64,000 nt of DNA from an uncultured delta proteobacterium (GTDB taxonomy: Bacteria; Desulfobacterota; Desulfobulbia; Desulfobulbales; Desulfocapsaceae), in the NCBI GenBank assembly GCA_903875445.1, contig CAIQWD010000113.1, forward strand, positions 1 to 64,000. The letters run 5' to 3'. Of the stretch, positions 7,776-16,962 are shown piece by piece. Positions within the stretch are counted from its first letter, which is position 1, and every line of letters begins with the position of its first letter. The translations under genes were made by a program, and so were the position numbers. Below the pieces are notes generated by a model. It searched no databases. It saw nothing but the letters and a program-made list of their open reading frames with translations, and was not told where the DNA came from.

Positions 7776-10700
7776 ATGCTGGACACAAAGAAAGTCGGGT
7801 CGGTAATGATTGTCGGCGGTGGAGTTACGGGAATGCAGGCTGCCCTCGATCTCGCCGATTCCGGATACTATGTGTATCTGGTTGAAAAGACCGGCGCCAT
7901 TGGCGGGGCCATGGCCCAACTGGATAAGACCTTTCCGACCAACGATTGCTCGATGTGAATTATCGCGCCAAAATTGGTCGAGTGCGGTCGGCACTTAAAT
8001 ATAAAATTGATGACCTTGAGTGAGGTCGTAAAGATTGACGGAGTTGCCGGGAATTTTTCGGTATCCGTTAAAGAATCTCCACGTTACGTGGACATGACGA
8101 AATGCATTGCCTGTGGCGCCTGCACCGAGAAATGTCCGAAGAAGGTGGACAGCGAATACGATGCGGCAACCGGCAAACGCAAGGCGATCTTTGTCAAATA
8201 CGCCCAGGCGGTTCCGCTCAAATACCAGATTGATCCCAACTCCTGTATCCGTCTGCAGAAACCGGGTGCCTGTGGCTTTTGCGAAAAGGTCTGTGACGCC
8301 GGGGCGATAAACTTTGACGATACGGAAAAGATGCATCAGATCAATGTCGGGGCGGTGGTGCTGGCGCCCGGCTTTGAGACCTATGACCCGACTGAAGCCG
8401 GGGTCTGGGGCTATGGGGTGTATAAGAATGTCATCACCTCATTGCAGCTCGAGCGTTATCTGTCGGCTTCCGGTCCGACCGAAGGCCATTTGATTCGGCC
8501 CTCCGACGGCAAACCGGTCAACAAGGTCGCCTTCCTCCAGTGTATCGGTTCGCGCGATGAAAATCTTTGCGGCAACGGTTATTGCTCCTCGGTCTGCTGC
8601 ATGTATGCGATCAAGGAGGCGGTTATCGCCAAGGATCATGTTCCCGGACTGCAGACCACCATCTTCTATATGGATATGCGGACTCACGGTAAGGATTTTG
8701 ATCAATACCTGGAACGCGCCAAAGAGGATTCCGGGGTGCGCTTTGTCCGTTGCCGGGTGAACGGCGTCGAAACCGATGGTGCCAGCAGCGATCTGCGTCT
8801 TCGCTATGTCAATGAACATGGCCGGCAGATCGAAGAGTTTTTCGATATGGTGGTGCTGTCCGTCGGCCTGCAGACTCCGAAGCATGTGCTCGATCTTGCC
8901 CACACCGCCGATATCAAGCTGACGGCCGATAATTTCGCCGCCACCTCCGACTTTGCCCCGGTACAAACCTCGCGGGAAGGAATCTTTACCTGCGGCGCGA
9001 TCGCCGGACCGAAGGATATTCCCCAATCGGTCGTGGAAGGATCGGCTGCCGCAGCAGCGGTTGCCGATCTCTTGGCTCCCGCCAGATACGAGCTGACCAG
9101 TGAAGCGAGTTTCCCGGCGGAGAAGGATATCTCCCGGGAAGATCCGCGGATCGGAGTGTTTGTTTGTCACTGCGGTTCCAATATCGCCGGCGTCGTCGAT
9201 GTCAAGGCGGTGGAGGAGTATGCCGCCACCCTGCCGGATGTGGTCTATGTCGAACGCAATCTCTTCTCCTGTTCCCAGGATACCCAGGAGATGATTGCCA
9301 AACGGATACAGGAAAAAAATCTCAACCGGATTGTCATCGCCGCCTGTACGCCGCGGACCCATGAGCCGCTTTTCCGCGAGACCTTGAAAGCAGCAGGCCT
9401 CAACGAATATTTGGTGGAGATGGCCAACATCAGGAATCACAACTCATGGGTGCATAGCAAAAATCCTGAGGCGGCAACCGCCAAGGCCAAGGATCTGGTG
9501 CGCATGGCTGCCGCCAAGGTTACCTTTGGCGACTCTCTGAAACCCATTGCCGTGCCCATCACCCAGAAGGGATTGGTTATCGGTGGCGGAGTCGCCGGTA
9601 TGACCGCCGCACTTAATCTTGCCAAGCAAGGCTTTGGCGTGCATTTGGTGGAAAAATCCGACACTCTTGGCGGCAATGCCCTGAATCTCAAACACACCTG
9701 GTCGGGTGAGCATGTGCCGACCCAGGTCGCAAAACTGATCGACAAGGTCATCTGGAACGACCGGATCATCATCCATAAGGAGCATACGGTGACCGCAGTG
9801 GAAGGCTTCGTCGGCAACTTCCGCTCAACCATCACCGGCAAAGACGGCAGTACCAAGGTTATCGAGCACGGAGCCGGCATTGTCGCCATCGGCGGAGAGG
9901 CCTATATCCCGAGCGAGTATAACTACGAAAGCATCACCAGGGTGGTAACCTCGGTGCAGTTCGATAAGCTGTTCGAGCTGAAGGAAAAGCATGTCAAGCA
10001 GGCGAAAAGGTTTGTCTTTATCCAGTGCGTGGGATCGCGAGAAGGTGACCACATGTACTGCTCCAAGGTCTGTTGCACCCATTCCGTACAATCGGCCATG
10101 GCCCTGAAAAAAGAGAGCCCCGATCGTAATGTCTATATCCTCTATCGCGATATGCGGACCTATGCCCAGCGGGAAGCGCTCTATCGGCAGGCGCGTAAAC
10201 TCGGGGTTATTTTTATCAACTACGAGCTGCACGGCAAGCCGAAGGTTACCGAGAACGGTTCGGACATTGATGTCGAGGTATGGGATCATGTCCTCCACCG
10301 GCCGCTGTTGATCAAGGCCGATATGGTCATTCTCGCCACGGCAATCCGGCCAAAAGAGGATGCCGCCGATCTCGGCAAACTCTACAAGGTGCCGGTTGAT
10401 GGCCACGGTTTCTTCCAGGAGGCACACGCCAAACTGAAACCCGTCGATTTCTCGACCGACGGCATGTTTGTCGCTGGTCTTGCCCATTATCCGAAACCGG
10501 TTGAGGAGTCGGTGGCTCAGGCCTTGGCCGCCTCGGCAAGGGCGGCGACCCTGTTGTCGAAGACCCAGGTTAACCTCGATGCCATCAAGGCGACTGTCGA
10601 TGAGAACTACTGCGATGGCTGCGCCCTGTGCGTCGATGTTTGTCCCTATAATGCCATTACCCTCATAGAAAGGGCGGCGGAGGCGGATCGGGCAGCCGGC

Positions 10701-10838
10701 AAGTTGATCACGGTGAACAAGGCCCAGTGCAAGGGCTGCGGCTTGTGTCAGGGAACGTGTCCGAAGCGGGGTGTTTTGGTATCCGGCTTTACCATGAAAC
10801 AAATCAGTGCCCAGATTCAAGCCGCTTTGGCGGTGTGA
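7776..10838 (+). CDS. hdrA: Heterodisulfide reductase-type subunit HdrA, selenoprotein (Sec at TGA 7956)
   Basis: Flavin iron-sulfur protein of 1020 residues when the TGA at 7956-7958 (residue 61) is read as selenocysteine in [17 protein letters not shown]. HdrA relatives have Cys or Sec at this point. A thioredoxin-reductase-like FAD domain starts at [21 protein letters not shown]. Ferredoxin-type clusters follow ([14 protein letters not shown], then [13 protein letters not shown]). A second FAD domain begins at [21 protein letters not shown] (about residue 591), and two C-terminal [4Fe-4S] motifs close the protein ([29 protein letters not shown]). HdrA is the site of flavin-based electron bifurcation. 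The double-FAD length exceeds the methanogen form (about 650 residues). GAGGAG precedes the ATG at 7776. Confidence 0.93.
7981..7995 (+). promoter_or_regulatory. SECIS-like hairpin of hdrA
   Basis: AGTGC (7981-7985) pairs with GCACT (7991-7995) around the loop GGTCG, starting 28 bases after the TGA. The GGTC in the loop repeats the pattern seen in the upstream gene. Confidence 0.6.
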
Positions 10839-10874
10839 CAGGGCCTCGATATACCTTTATAAGGAGTAGATCAC

Positions 10875-11294
10875 ATGAGTTTTGAGCCTAAAATTGTTGC
10901 CTTCTGCTGCAACTGGTGCTCCTACGCCGCAGCTGATCTCGCGGGTACCGCCCGGATGCAGTATCCGCATAATGTGCGGATTATCAGGGTAATGTGTTCA
11001 GGAATGGTCCATCCGGAATTCGTCATGGATGCCCTATCCCAGGGTGCCGACGGGGTCATGGTGCTTGGCTGACACCTCGGCGAATGTCATTACCTGGATG
11101 GTAATTATAAAGCAATGACCCGCTCCGACATGATTGTTGAACTGTTGGAGGATTTTGGCTATGAGGCCGAACGATTCAGTCTCACCTGGGTTTCTTCGGC
11201 GGAACCGGACAAATTTGTCGCGGCAGTCACCGAGATGACTGCCCGGATCAAGAGACTGGGGCCGGTAAGCAGTCAAGATGCCTCAGTGGCATAA
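10875..11294 (+). CDS. mvhD: Hydrogenase iron-sulfur subunit MvhD, selenoprotein (Sec at TGA 11070)
   Basis: Small [2Fe-2S] protein of 139 residues linking the Mvh hydrogenase to HdrA. N-terminal cysteines C11, C12 and C15 ([15 protein letters not shown]), a central cysteine in VMCSGM, and the motif VLG-U-HLGECHY are all as in MvhD. TGA 11070-11072 is residue 66 in that last motif, where cysteine or selenocysteine normally binds the cluster. After the TGA the frame stays open and family-like ([21 protein letters not shown]) to TAA 11294. AAGGAG precedes the ATG. It lies between hdrA and mvhG, 37 and 13 bases away. Confidence 0.92.
11089..11105 (+). promoter_or_regulatory. SECIS-like hairpin of mvhD
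   Basis: ATTACC (11089-11094) pairs with GGTAAT (11100-11105) around the loop TGGAT. The loop GG is 24 bases after the TGA. The same loop and distance recur in mvhA. Confidence 0.6.
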
Positions 11295-11306
11295 AAGGAG
11301 GAAGAG

Positions 11307-12248
11307 ATGGGTGTAACTACTGCTTTGGAGTGGTTGGGATCCTGTTCGGGGTGCGAAATCGCCATCCTGAATATTGGTGAAGCTCTCATTCCAATAATAA
11401 CCGAGGCCCTGGATATCGTCCATGCCCCGGTACTGATGGACCATAAGTACTTCGGCCAGTGCGGCGAAGGGGTGACATTGACGATCCCCGAGGCTGTCGT
11501 CGGCATTGTCACCGGCGGGGTGAGTAATCATGAGCATCTGGAAGTGCTGGAGGAGATGCGCAAAAAGTGCAAGGTATTGATTGCTCTCGGCACCTGTGCA
11601 ACGCACGGCGGCATTCCGGCCTTGATGAATGGCCAGAATCGCCAGGAGAGTTGGGAGGGTATTTTCAAGACGGTCACCACCGATCCGGGGGCGCAGATTC
11701 CCACCATCGAGGTGCCGGCGCCACTTGATCGGGTGTATGCCTGTGACGAGAAGGTGAAAATCGATATGCAGCTGCCCGGCTGCCCGCCTAATCCAGAGTT
11801 GATTGCCGAGGTGATTATCTCTTTACTGGAAGGCCGGCCGCCGGTTCTGCCCGGCAAGAGCGTTTGCGATACCTGCCCGACCAAGAGGGAAGGCAAGGGC
11901 GAGGTGGGAAAGGTCAAACGTTTTCTCACCAATGCCAAATTCACCCCGGGGGCGCCGATCGATGAGATGCGCTGTCTCCTGGAGCAAGGCTATCTGTGCA
12001 TGGGACCGGTAACCGCCGCCGGTTGCGCCAAGCGTGGGGCGCCGAGCTGCATCAGTGCTCGCGTCCCCTGCCGGGGCTGCTTCGGCCCGGTGCGAAAAGA
12101 TGGCAATCAATTGCTCGATATGATGAATGCTCTTGCAAGTAACGGTATTGACTATAAATCAGTGGTTGATCGTCGCTCGTTGCTGCGGTTTTCAGGAGCG
12201 CACGGACAACTCCGGCCGATGAGAAAACAGGCCGATAAGGAGGATTAA
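11307..12248 (+). CDS. mvhG: F420-nonreducing-type [NiFe] hydrogenase small subunit MvhG
   Basis: Iron-sulfur electron-transfer subunit of 313 residues for the cytoplasmic group 3 hydrogenase. The proximal-cluster motif LGSCSGCEIAILN is at residues 10-22, followed by GTCATHGG (about 95) and PGCPPNPELI (about 157), which complete the proximal cluster. Additional C-terminal cysteines (CDTCP, then CRGCFGPV) should bind further clusters. There is no Tat signal, so it is cytoplasmic. It is coupled to mvhD and mvhA (1-base gap to mvhA) and has a strong GGAGGAAGAG ribosome binding site. It carries electrons from the Ni-Fe(Se) site to MvhD. Confidence 0.94.
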   Translation: MGVTTALEWLGSCSGCEIAILNIGEALIPIITEALDIVHAPVLMDHKYFGQCGEGVTLTIPEAVVGIVTGGVSNHEHLEVLEEMRKKCKVLIALGTCATHGGIPALMNGQNRQESWEGIFKTVTTDPGAQIPTIEVPAPLDRVYACDEKVKIDMQLPGCPPNPELIAEVIISLLEGRPPVLPGKSVCDTCPTKREGKGEVGKVKRFLTNAKFTPGAPIDEMRCLLEQGYLCMGPVTAAGCAKRGAPSCISARVPCRGCFGPVRKDGNQLLDMMNALASNGIDYKSVVDRRSLLRFSGAHGQLRPMRKQADKED

Positions 12249-12249
12249 G

Positions 12250-13698
12250 ATGGGAAAAGTTTTAAATATTGCCCCGGTTTCGCGGATCGAAGGGCACGCC
12301 AAGATTGCCATACATCTTGGCGATGACGGCAATGTCCAGGATGCCTTCCTGCACATTCAGTCACTGCGCGGCTTTGAAAAATTCATCGAAGGCAGGCCGG
12401 CGGAGGAAGTGCCGCGCATTGTCAACCGGATCTGCGGCATCTGCCCGTGGATGCACCATCTCGCCTCCAACAAGGCGGTCGATGGCGCCTTTGGGGTAAC
12501 GCCCACCGAGACCGGCTATAAGCTCAGAGAGATGTGCCAGGTCATGGCCCATATCAATGACAAGATCCTCCACTTTTTCTTTCTGGCGGCGCCCGATTTC
12601 GTCCTCGGACCGGATGCCGACTACTCGGTGCGCAATGTTATCGGTGTCGTCAAGGCGGCACCGGAGCTGGCTACCCAGGTGGTGAAAATGCGCCAGCTCG
12701 GGCAGATGATGCTCGATAAATTCGCCGGCAAGGCCATTCATCCGATTGCCGGCGTGGTCGGCGGTTTCGCCAAGCCGATGGTTGAGGCGGAGCGACAGGA
12801 ACTGCTCGCCGGAACCCGTACTCTCCTTGATTTTGCCTGTTTTGCCCTCGACTTTGCCATCAACAATGTCTTTGCCAAATACATGGATGTCATCGGTGCC
12901 CTCGGGGTCATCAAAACCGGTTTTCTCGGTACGGTTGATCGCGCCGATGGGTCTTTGCGGTTGTACGACGGCAAACAGCGGATGATGAAGGCCGATGGCA
13001 GCTATGTCGATTTCGAAGGGAGCGATTACACCCAGTACCTGGGCGAGCATGTTGAGCCCTGGGGCTATTCGAAGATGCCCTATGCCAAGTTCTGGAACGA
13101 AGGTTTTGATATGAACCTGGCGGCTCCGAAGGGCATCTATCGAGCCAATACTTTGGCGCGAATCAATGTCTGCGACAAGATCTCGACTCCGAAAGCCCAG
13201 GCAGCCCTTGAGGCGTTTCGGGCCTCTTTCGGTCGCCCGGCGCAGCAGACCCTCTTGTATCATTATGCCCGGTTGATCGAACTGGTATACGCCTGCGAGC
13301 GGACCATCGAACTGCTGGAGTGGGAAGGCATTACCGATCCGCGGGTGCGCGCCAAGGTCGAGCCTAAGGCCGGTCGAGGGGTCGGTATCGTCGAGGCGCC
13401 ACGGGGCACTCTCATCCACGACTACACCACCGATGAAAATGGCTGCATCACCAAGGCCAACCTCATCGTCGGCACTACCCACAACATCGCGCCGATGAAT
13501 ATGAGTGTCAAACAGGCGGCGACTACCCTGATCAAGAACGGGGTGTACAATGAAGGCTTGTTGAATCAGGTGGAGATGGCCGTTCGTGCCTACGACCCCT
13601 GAATGTCCTGCGCTACTCACCGCCTGGATGGCGGCATTCCGGTTACAGTAAGCATCGTTGACGCAAAGGGGACGGAAATCGATAAGATCGTCAGCTAG
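12250..13698 (+). CDS. mvhA: [NiFeSe] hydrogenase large subunit MvhA, selenoprotein (Sec at TGA 13600)
   Basis: Catalytic subunit of 482 residues that holds the nickel site. The N-terminal ligand motif RICGICPWMHH supplies C62 and C65. The C-terminal motif reads AYDP-U451-MSC454-ATH457, so the in-frame TGA at 13600-13602 replaces the first of the two C-terminal nickel cysteines. This is the position of Sec in known [NiFeSe] enzymes. Translation continues for 25 residues past H457 to TAG 13698. That tail is the peptide removed by the maturation protease at 5758. Stopping at the TGA would delete half of the active site, so readthrough is strongly favoured. With MvhG, MvhD and HdrA it would oxidise H2 for electron bifurcation. 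Confidence 0.94.
13620..13634 (+). promoter_or_regulatory. SECIS-like hairpin of mvhA
   Basis: CCGCC (13620-13624) pairs with GGCGG (13630-13634) around the loop TGGAT, whose GG is 24 bases after the TGA. It shares its loop and spacing with the mvhD hairpin. Confidence 0.65.
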
Positions 13699-13781
13699 TT
13701 GTTGATTATGTAGTATAAACAGTGTAGTTTTATTAGTTGCTCTCCTCGGTGGGCGACGAGGCGAATAGGCAGGAGGTTACC

Positions 13782-14024
13782 ATGCCAAACACCAGAAGAA
13801 CCCAGGTTCGGGCTGAGAATCCCAGCGGATCATGCGGGAAACTCGAACACATGACCATTGACGAACTCAAAGCTCGCGCTGTCGGCGATGAGTTTGACGG
13901 CACCTGTCCGGCTTGCGGGAAATTCCATGTAAGTCGTGCGGAGATTGAAAAAATCGAACGAGAAAAAGTCATCGACAGCGAAAGCTACAAGGCTATGAAG
14001 GCCGAGGCTGAAGCGTCTGAATAG
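13782..14024 (+). CDS. Small CxxC protein in the hydrogenase cluster
   Basis: Protein of 80 residues with a strong AGGAGG ribosome binding site before the ATG at 13782. The sequence is hydrophilic, with a likely metal- or redox-binding motif GTCPACGKFHVSRAEIEK at about residue 45, a lone cysteine near residue 20 and a helical, Glu/Lys-rich C-terminus. I do not recognise a family. It lies between mvhA and hypD, which suggests a role in hydrogenase assembly or a small regulatory or electron-transfer role, but that is inference from position only. Confidence 0.75.
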   Translation: MPNTRRTQVRAENPSGSCGKLEHMTIDELKARAVGDEFDGTCPACGKFHVSRAEIEKIEREKVIDSESYKAMKAEAEASE

Positions 14025-14042
14025 GAGTTATGGTAATTTTTG

Positions 14043-14094
14043 CTGAACCGGTAAAAAAGTGTCAGGAACAGGCAATGATTTTTTACCGTTTCAG
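14043..14094 (+). terminator. Hairpin between the CxxC protein and hypD
   Basis: CTGAACCGGTAAAAAA (14043-14058) and TTTTTTACCGTTTCAG (14079-14094) pair at 15 of 16 positions. The T run lies inside the descending arm, so it can act as a bidirectional terminator or as an attenuator before hypD. Confidence 0.5.
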
Positions 14095-14153
14095 TAATTT
14101 TCGACTCGGGTAAGGCGGTCGACCGTTTTATCCGGTCTGAAAAGGTGCACCGA

Positions 14154-15284
14154 ATGGATGCAGTTGAAGAAATGAAGGATGAGGATCGACAGCAAGCGCT
14201 GCTTCTAGAGCTGCACAAGCTTGTTGACCGGACCATGCGCCTGATGGTCGTTTGCGGTACCCAGAACAGGGTCATTCTCAAACACGGTCTTCGCCAAAAA
14301 CTTCCGCCAATGCTTGAGCTGGTCGCCGGTCCGGGCTGCAGTGTCTGTGTTATGCCGACCGGGCATATTGACGCTTTCATTAAGATCGCCACGCAGCCGA
14401 TGGTGATAACCGCCGCCTGCGAGGATCTCATCCGCGTCCCCGGCAGCAAAGAGTCCCTGGCGACCATCTGGAAAAAAGGGGCGAGGATCGAGGTCATTTC
14501 CTCCCCCATGGATGCCTTGGATATTGCCCTCCGCGAGCCGGAGTATACAGTGGTCTACCCGGCGGTCGGTTTTGAGGCAACCGCCCCCAGTGTTGCCGAG
14601 ACCATTCTTGAAGCGGCGCGGCTCGGCATCGAAAATTTCTGTGTTATTCCCTCTATCCGCTTATTGCCGCCGACCATCGATCTGTTGATGCTCGACCCGG
14701 ACCTGAATATTCGCGGTCTGCTCTGTTCCGACCATATCAATACCATTTCCGATACCAAGGCCTATACTCAATTGGCCAAAAAACATCATCTTTCCTGCTA
14801 TATAGCCGGTTTTAAGGTGATTGATATTCTTGAGGGAATCCTCAGTCTGGTGAAGCAGATCAGAAACGGTGAGTCGCTTGTCGACGATCATTCGGCCTTT
14901 ACCTATTCCTCCACCGAAAATCGCAAGGCGAGGAGAATGGTCTCCGAGGTCTTTTTTGCCGTCGATACCGATTGGCGTGGTTTGGGGACGATTGAACGTA
15001 GCGGCTTCGTCATCCGCGATGAGCTGTCACTTTTCGATGCCACCAAAAGATTCAATGTCCGCTTCGAAGAAGGGCTCGAGTCCTGCATGTGCCTGTGCAA
15101 TGCCATTATCTCCGGGCGCGGCCTGCCACCGGATTGCCCGGCCTTCGGTCTGGCCTGCACACCGCAGAACCCGGTCGGCCCCTGCATGATTTCCGATGAG
15201 GGTATTTGTCATTCGTATTACAAATACAATCTTCCCGCCAGTCGATTCAGCTCCAGCCTTCTGGATTTTATCACTGAATCATAA
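14154..15284 (+). CDS. hypD: Divergent HypD, hydrogenase cofactor assembly protein
   Basis: Protein of 376 residues of the HypD family, the scaffold that with HypC assembles the Fe(CN)2CO unit. The three essential cysteines are present at C34 (VVCGTQ), C62 and C65 (GPGCSVCVMP), with the 28- and 3-residue spacing of E. coli HypD. The C-terminal cluster region (CPAFGLACTPQNPVGPCMISDEGICHSYYKYN) is also present. It departs from the usual form at CGTH (here CGTQ), and the usual CxFGDV segment reads CLCNAI. No hypA, hypB, hypC, hypE or hypF is nearby. A GTG at 14145 is an alternative start; AAAGG favours the ATG at 14154. Confidence 0.85.
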   Translation: MDAVEEMKDEDRQQALLLELHKLVDRTMRLMVVCGTQNRVILKHGLRQKLPPMLELVAGPGCSVCVMPTGHIDAFIKIATQPMVITAACEDLIRVPGSKESLATIWKKGARIEVISSPMDALDIALREPEYTVVYPAVGFEATAPSVAETILEAARLGIENFCVIPSIRLLPPTIDLLMLDPDLNIRGLLCSDHINTISDTKAYTQLAKKHHLSCYIAGFKVIDILEGILSLVKQIRNGESLVDDHSAFTYSSTENRKARRMVSEVFFAVDTDWRGLGTIERSGFVIRDELSLFDATKRFNVRFEEGLESCMCLCNAIISGRGLPPDCPAFGLACTPQNPVGPCMISDEGICHSYYKYNLPASRFSSSLLDFITES

Positions 15285-15481
15285 CAATTTTTCGCCGCGT
15301 CTCTCCCGAATATTCCCATCACCCTCCTTGCAATCAGCAAAATCGATGGATTATCGAATGTTGATTGCAATTACCTATTGGACAAAATGCCGCATTTTGA
15401 GCAATGCTGTGTCAGCATTTGAGGCACGGATACTGAACAAAGCTGGTATGGGCGAACGGCAATGCAAGGCGTGGATAAACA

Positions 15482-15673
15482 CAAGATATTGTTATCGGGC
15501 TGGATATCGACTGCGGCTGCTTTGGTCCGGAAGATCCTGAATATTCCGCCTTCCACGGCCTGCGTACGGCTCTGGTGCGCGATATCGTGATGTCTCTGCC
15601 TCTTGTCTATTCATTCTGGTACCAGCGGTACCGGCAAATTACTTTTAAAATTCAGGGAGAAAAACGACAATGA
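15482..15673 (+). pseudogene. C-terminal fragment of a MauE/DoxX-like membrane protein
   Basis: The frame reads DIVIGLDIDCGCFGPEDPEYSAFHGLRTALVRDIVMSLPL and ends at TGA 15673, which overlaps the ATG of the rhodanese gene. The CGCFG motif and following helix resemble the last part of MauE/DoxX-type quinone-linked membrane proteins, often found next to periplasmic rhodanese or thioredoxin-like proteins. A stop lies directly upstream at 15476 and no start codon is evident. The N-terminal helices are missing, so this is a truncated gene. Confidence 0.55.
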
Positions 15674-16188
15674 AGAAAATTGTATTGGCAGTGATCTTGG
15701 CGGTATTTACCGCTTCCGGCGCCTATGCCTTCGGCGCCGATAAGTTCAAGGATGAGGTGGACAAAGAGGCGGCAGCCGTCAAACTTACGCGGGAGGTGCT
15801 GAAAGGCGGCTATCAGGTAATCACCACCGAAGAATTGCAGGCGGTTGTGAAAGCCGGCGAGGACGTGGTCATTATCGACACCATGCCCTATGAAGACAGC
15901 TATAAGAAAGGGCATATCCCGACCGCTAAACAATTCCTTTTTCCCATTCCCGATATGAATGACTGGGACGCGAAGGAGACCGACGGCAAAAGCCAGGAGG
16001 ATTACCAAAAACTCCTCGGCCCGGATAAGGCTAAGAAAATCATCGTCTACTGCGGCTTCGTCAAATGCACGAGAAGCCACAACGCCGCGGTCTGGGCGAA
16101 AAAGCTCGGCTATACAAATGTGTATCGCCAACCGGGGGGGATTTTTGCCTGGCGTGGGGCGGAGTATCAGGTTGAGACTGGGGAATAA
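15670..16188 (+). CDS. Periplasmic rhodanese-like protein
   Basis: Exported single-domain rhodanese of 172 residues. Residues 1-21 (KKIVLAVILAVFTASGAYA) form a signal peptide. The domain includes DVVIIDTMPYEDSYKKGHIPTAKQF and the active loop IVYCGFVKCTRSHNAA (catalytic Cys expected in YCGFVKC), ending with GFxxVYRQPGG-type GYTNVYRQPGGIFAWRG. It would transfer sulfane sulfur or bind sulfur compounds in the periplasm. It overlaps the upstream MauE-like fragment by ATGA, showing that they once formed an operon. GGGAG precedes the start. Confidence 0.85.
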   Translation: MKKIVLAVILAVFTASGAYAFGADKFKDEVDKEAAAVKLTREVLKGGYQVITTEELQAVVKAGEDVVIIDTMPYEDSYKKGHIPTAKQFLFPIPDMNDWDAKETDGKSQEDYQKLLGPDKAKKIIVYCGFVKCTRSHNAAVWAKKLGYTNVYRQPGGIFAWRGAEYQVETGE

Positions 16189-16525
16189 GTTGCCTGGATA
16201 AGCTTTGACCTCGCAACAATGTATTCGAACTTGTTGCCTGTATATCAAACAGAGAAGAAATTCCTTGCAAATCGATGCGCAGAACAAAGGCGGCCAAATG
16301 GCCGCCTTTGTCATTTGCAGCATCTCTATCCTTTTTCGTTGTCCCGAAGCCTTGGAGACTGGGTATTCCCCCCGCGATGGCAATCTTCTGGTCCCGCAAA
16401 ACTATATTTCGTTGGCGGTGACGGTTTTCCGTTCTTTTCTGGAAAACGTGTATTATTCTCCTGCAAGGGCAACAGAGGCAGAATCTTACCCCGGTATCGG
16501 AGAATCTACCAGTAAGGGAGAGGCA
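16189..16525. other. Intergenic region after the rhodanese gene
   Basis: These 337 bases hold the terminator at 16285-16310 and presumably the promoter of the OsmC gene in 16400-16520. Open frames crossing the region lack family features and a suitable ribosome binding site, so no gene is called. Confidence 0.55.
16285..16310 (+). terminator. Perfect GC-rich hairpin
   Basis: CAAAGGCGGCC (16285-16295) and GGCCGCCTTTG (16300-16310) form an 11-bp perfect stem with an AAAT loop. It is flanked by A-rich and T-containing sequence, consistent with a transcription terminator downstream of the rhodanese gene. Confidence 0.7.
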
Positions 16526-16942
16526 ATGAAAAGCTCAATAACCTGCAAATGGCAGGGCAAGCTCGCTTTCAGTTCACGGGTCGGCGATCACGAGGTGCGG
16601 ACCGATGCCTCTGCCGCACATGGCGGTGATAATAGCGCGGCGAGCCCGAAGATGCTGATGATGGTCGCCCTGGCCGGGTGCACTGGGGTCGATGTCGTTG
16701 CCATTCTGAAAAAGATGCGGATTGAGGTTGACGACTTCGCCATGACTATTGAGAGTGAACTGACGGATGAGGTGCCGGCAGTGTATTCGGCGATGCATCT
16801 GATCTATGAATTTGCCGGGGCAGGTCTCGACCGGGAGAAACTGCGAAAGGCGGTCGAACTCTCCCAGGACAAATATTGCGGGGTGAGTGCCATGTATCGA
16901 AAAATAATGGCTATAACCTGGGAGATTAGGGTCCGGGAATAA
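16526..16942 (+). CDS. OsmC/Ohr-family protein
   Basis: Protein of 138 residues with the OsmC fold. The two conserved peroxidatic-type cysteines are in LAGCTGVDVVAILKKM (about residue 51) and DKYCGVSAMYRK (about 121). Family members reduce organic hydroperoxides or act in stress resistance; the YhfA-like branch of this length has less certain substrates. The start at 16526 is set by AGGGAGAGG just upstream; a longer open frame to 16205 crosses the terminator and is not real. The radical SAM gene follows in the same direction 20 bases later. Confidence 0.85.
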   Translation: MKSSITCKWQGKLAFSSRVGDHEVRTDASAAHGGDNSAASPKMLMMVALAGCTGVDVVAILKKMRIEVDDFAMTIESELTDEVPAVYSAMHLIYEFAGAGLDREKLRKAVELSQDKYCGVSAMYRKIMAITWEIRVRE

Positions 16943-16962
16943 ATTGAAGTCGGGAGAAGACG

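Noticed and set aside
7974-10838. HdrA as a shorter protein starting at an internal GTG/ATG after 7958
   Set aside because: The FAD-binding motif lies before the TGA in the same frame, and the residues directly after the TGA ([10 protein letters not shown]) continue the family alignment, so readthrough explains the data better.
13600-13602. TGA 13600 as the true stop of mvhA
   Set aside because: The protein would end at AYDP, losing both C-terminal nickel ligands and the peptide needed by the maturation protease, while the next 32 codons match the expected motif.
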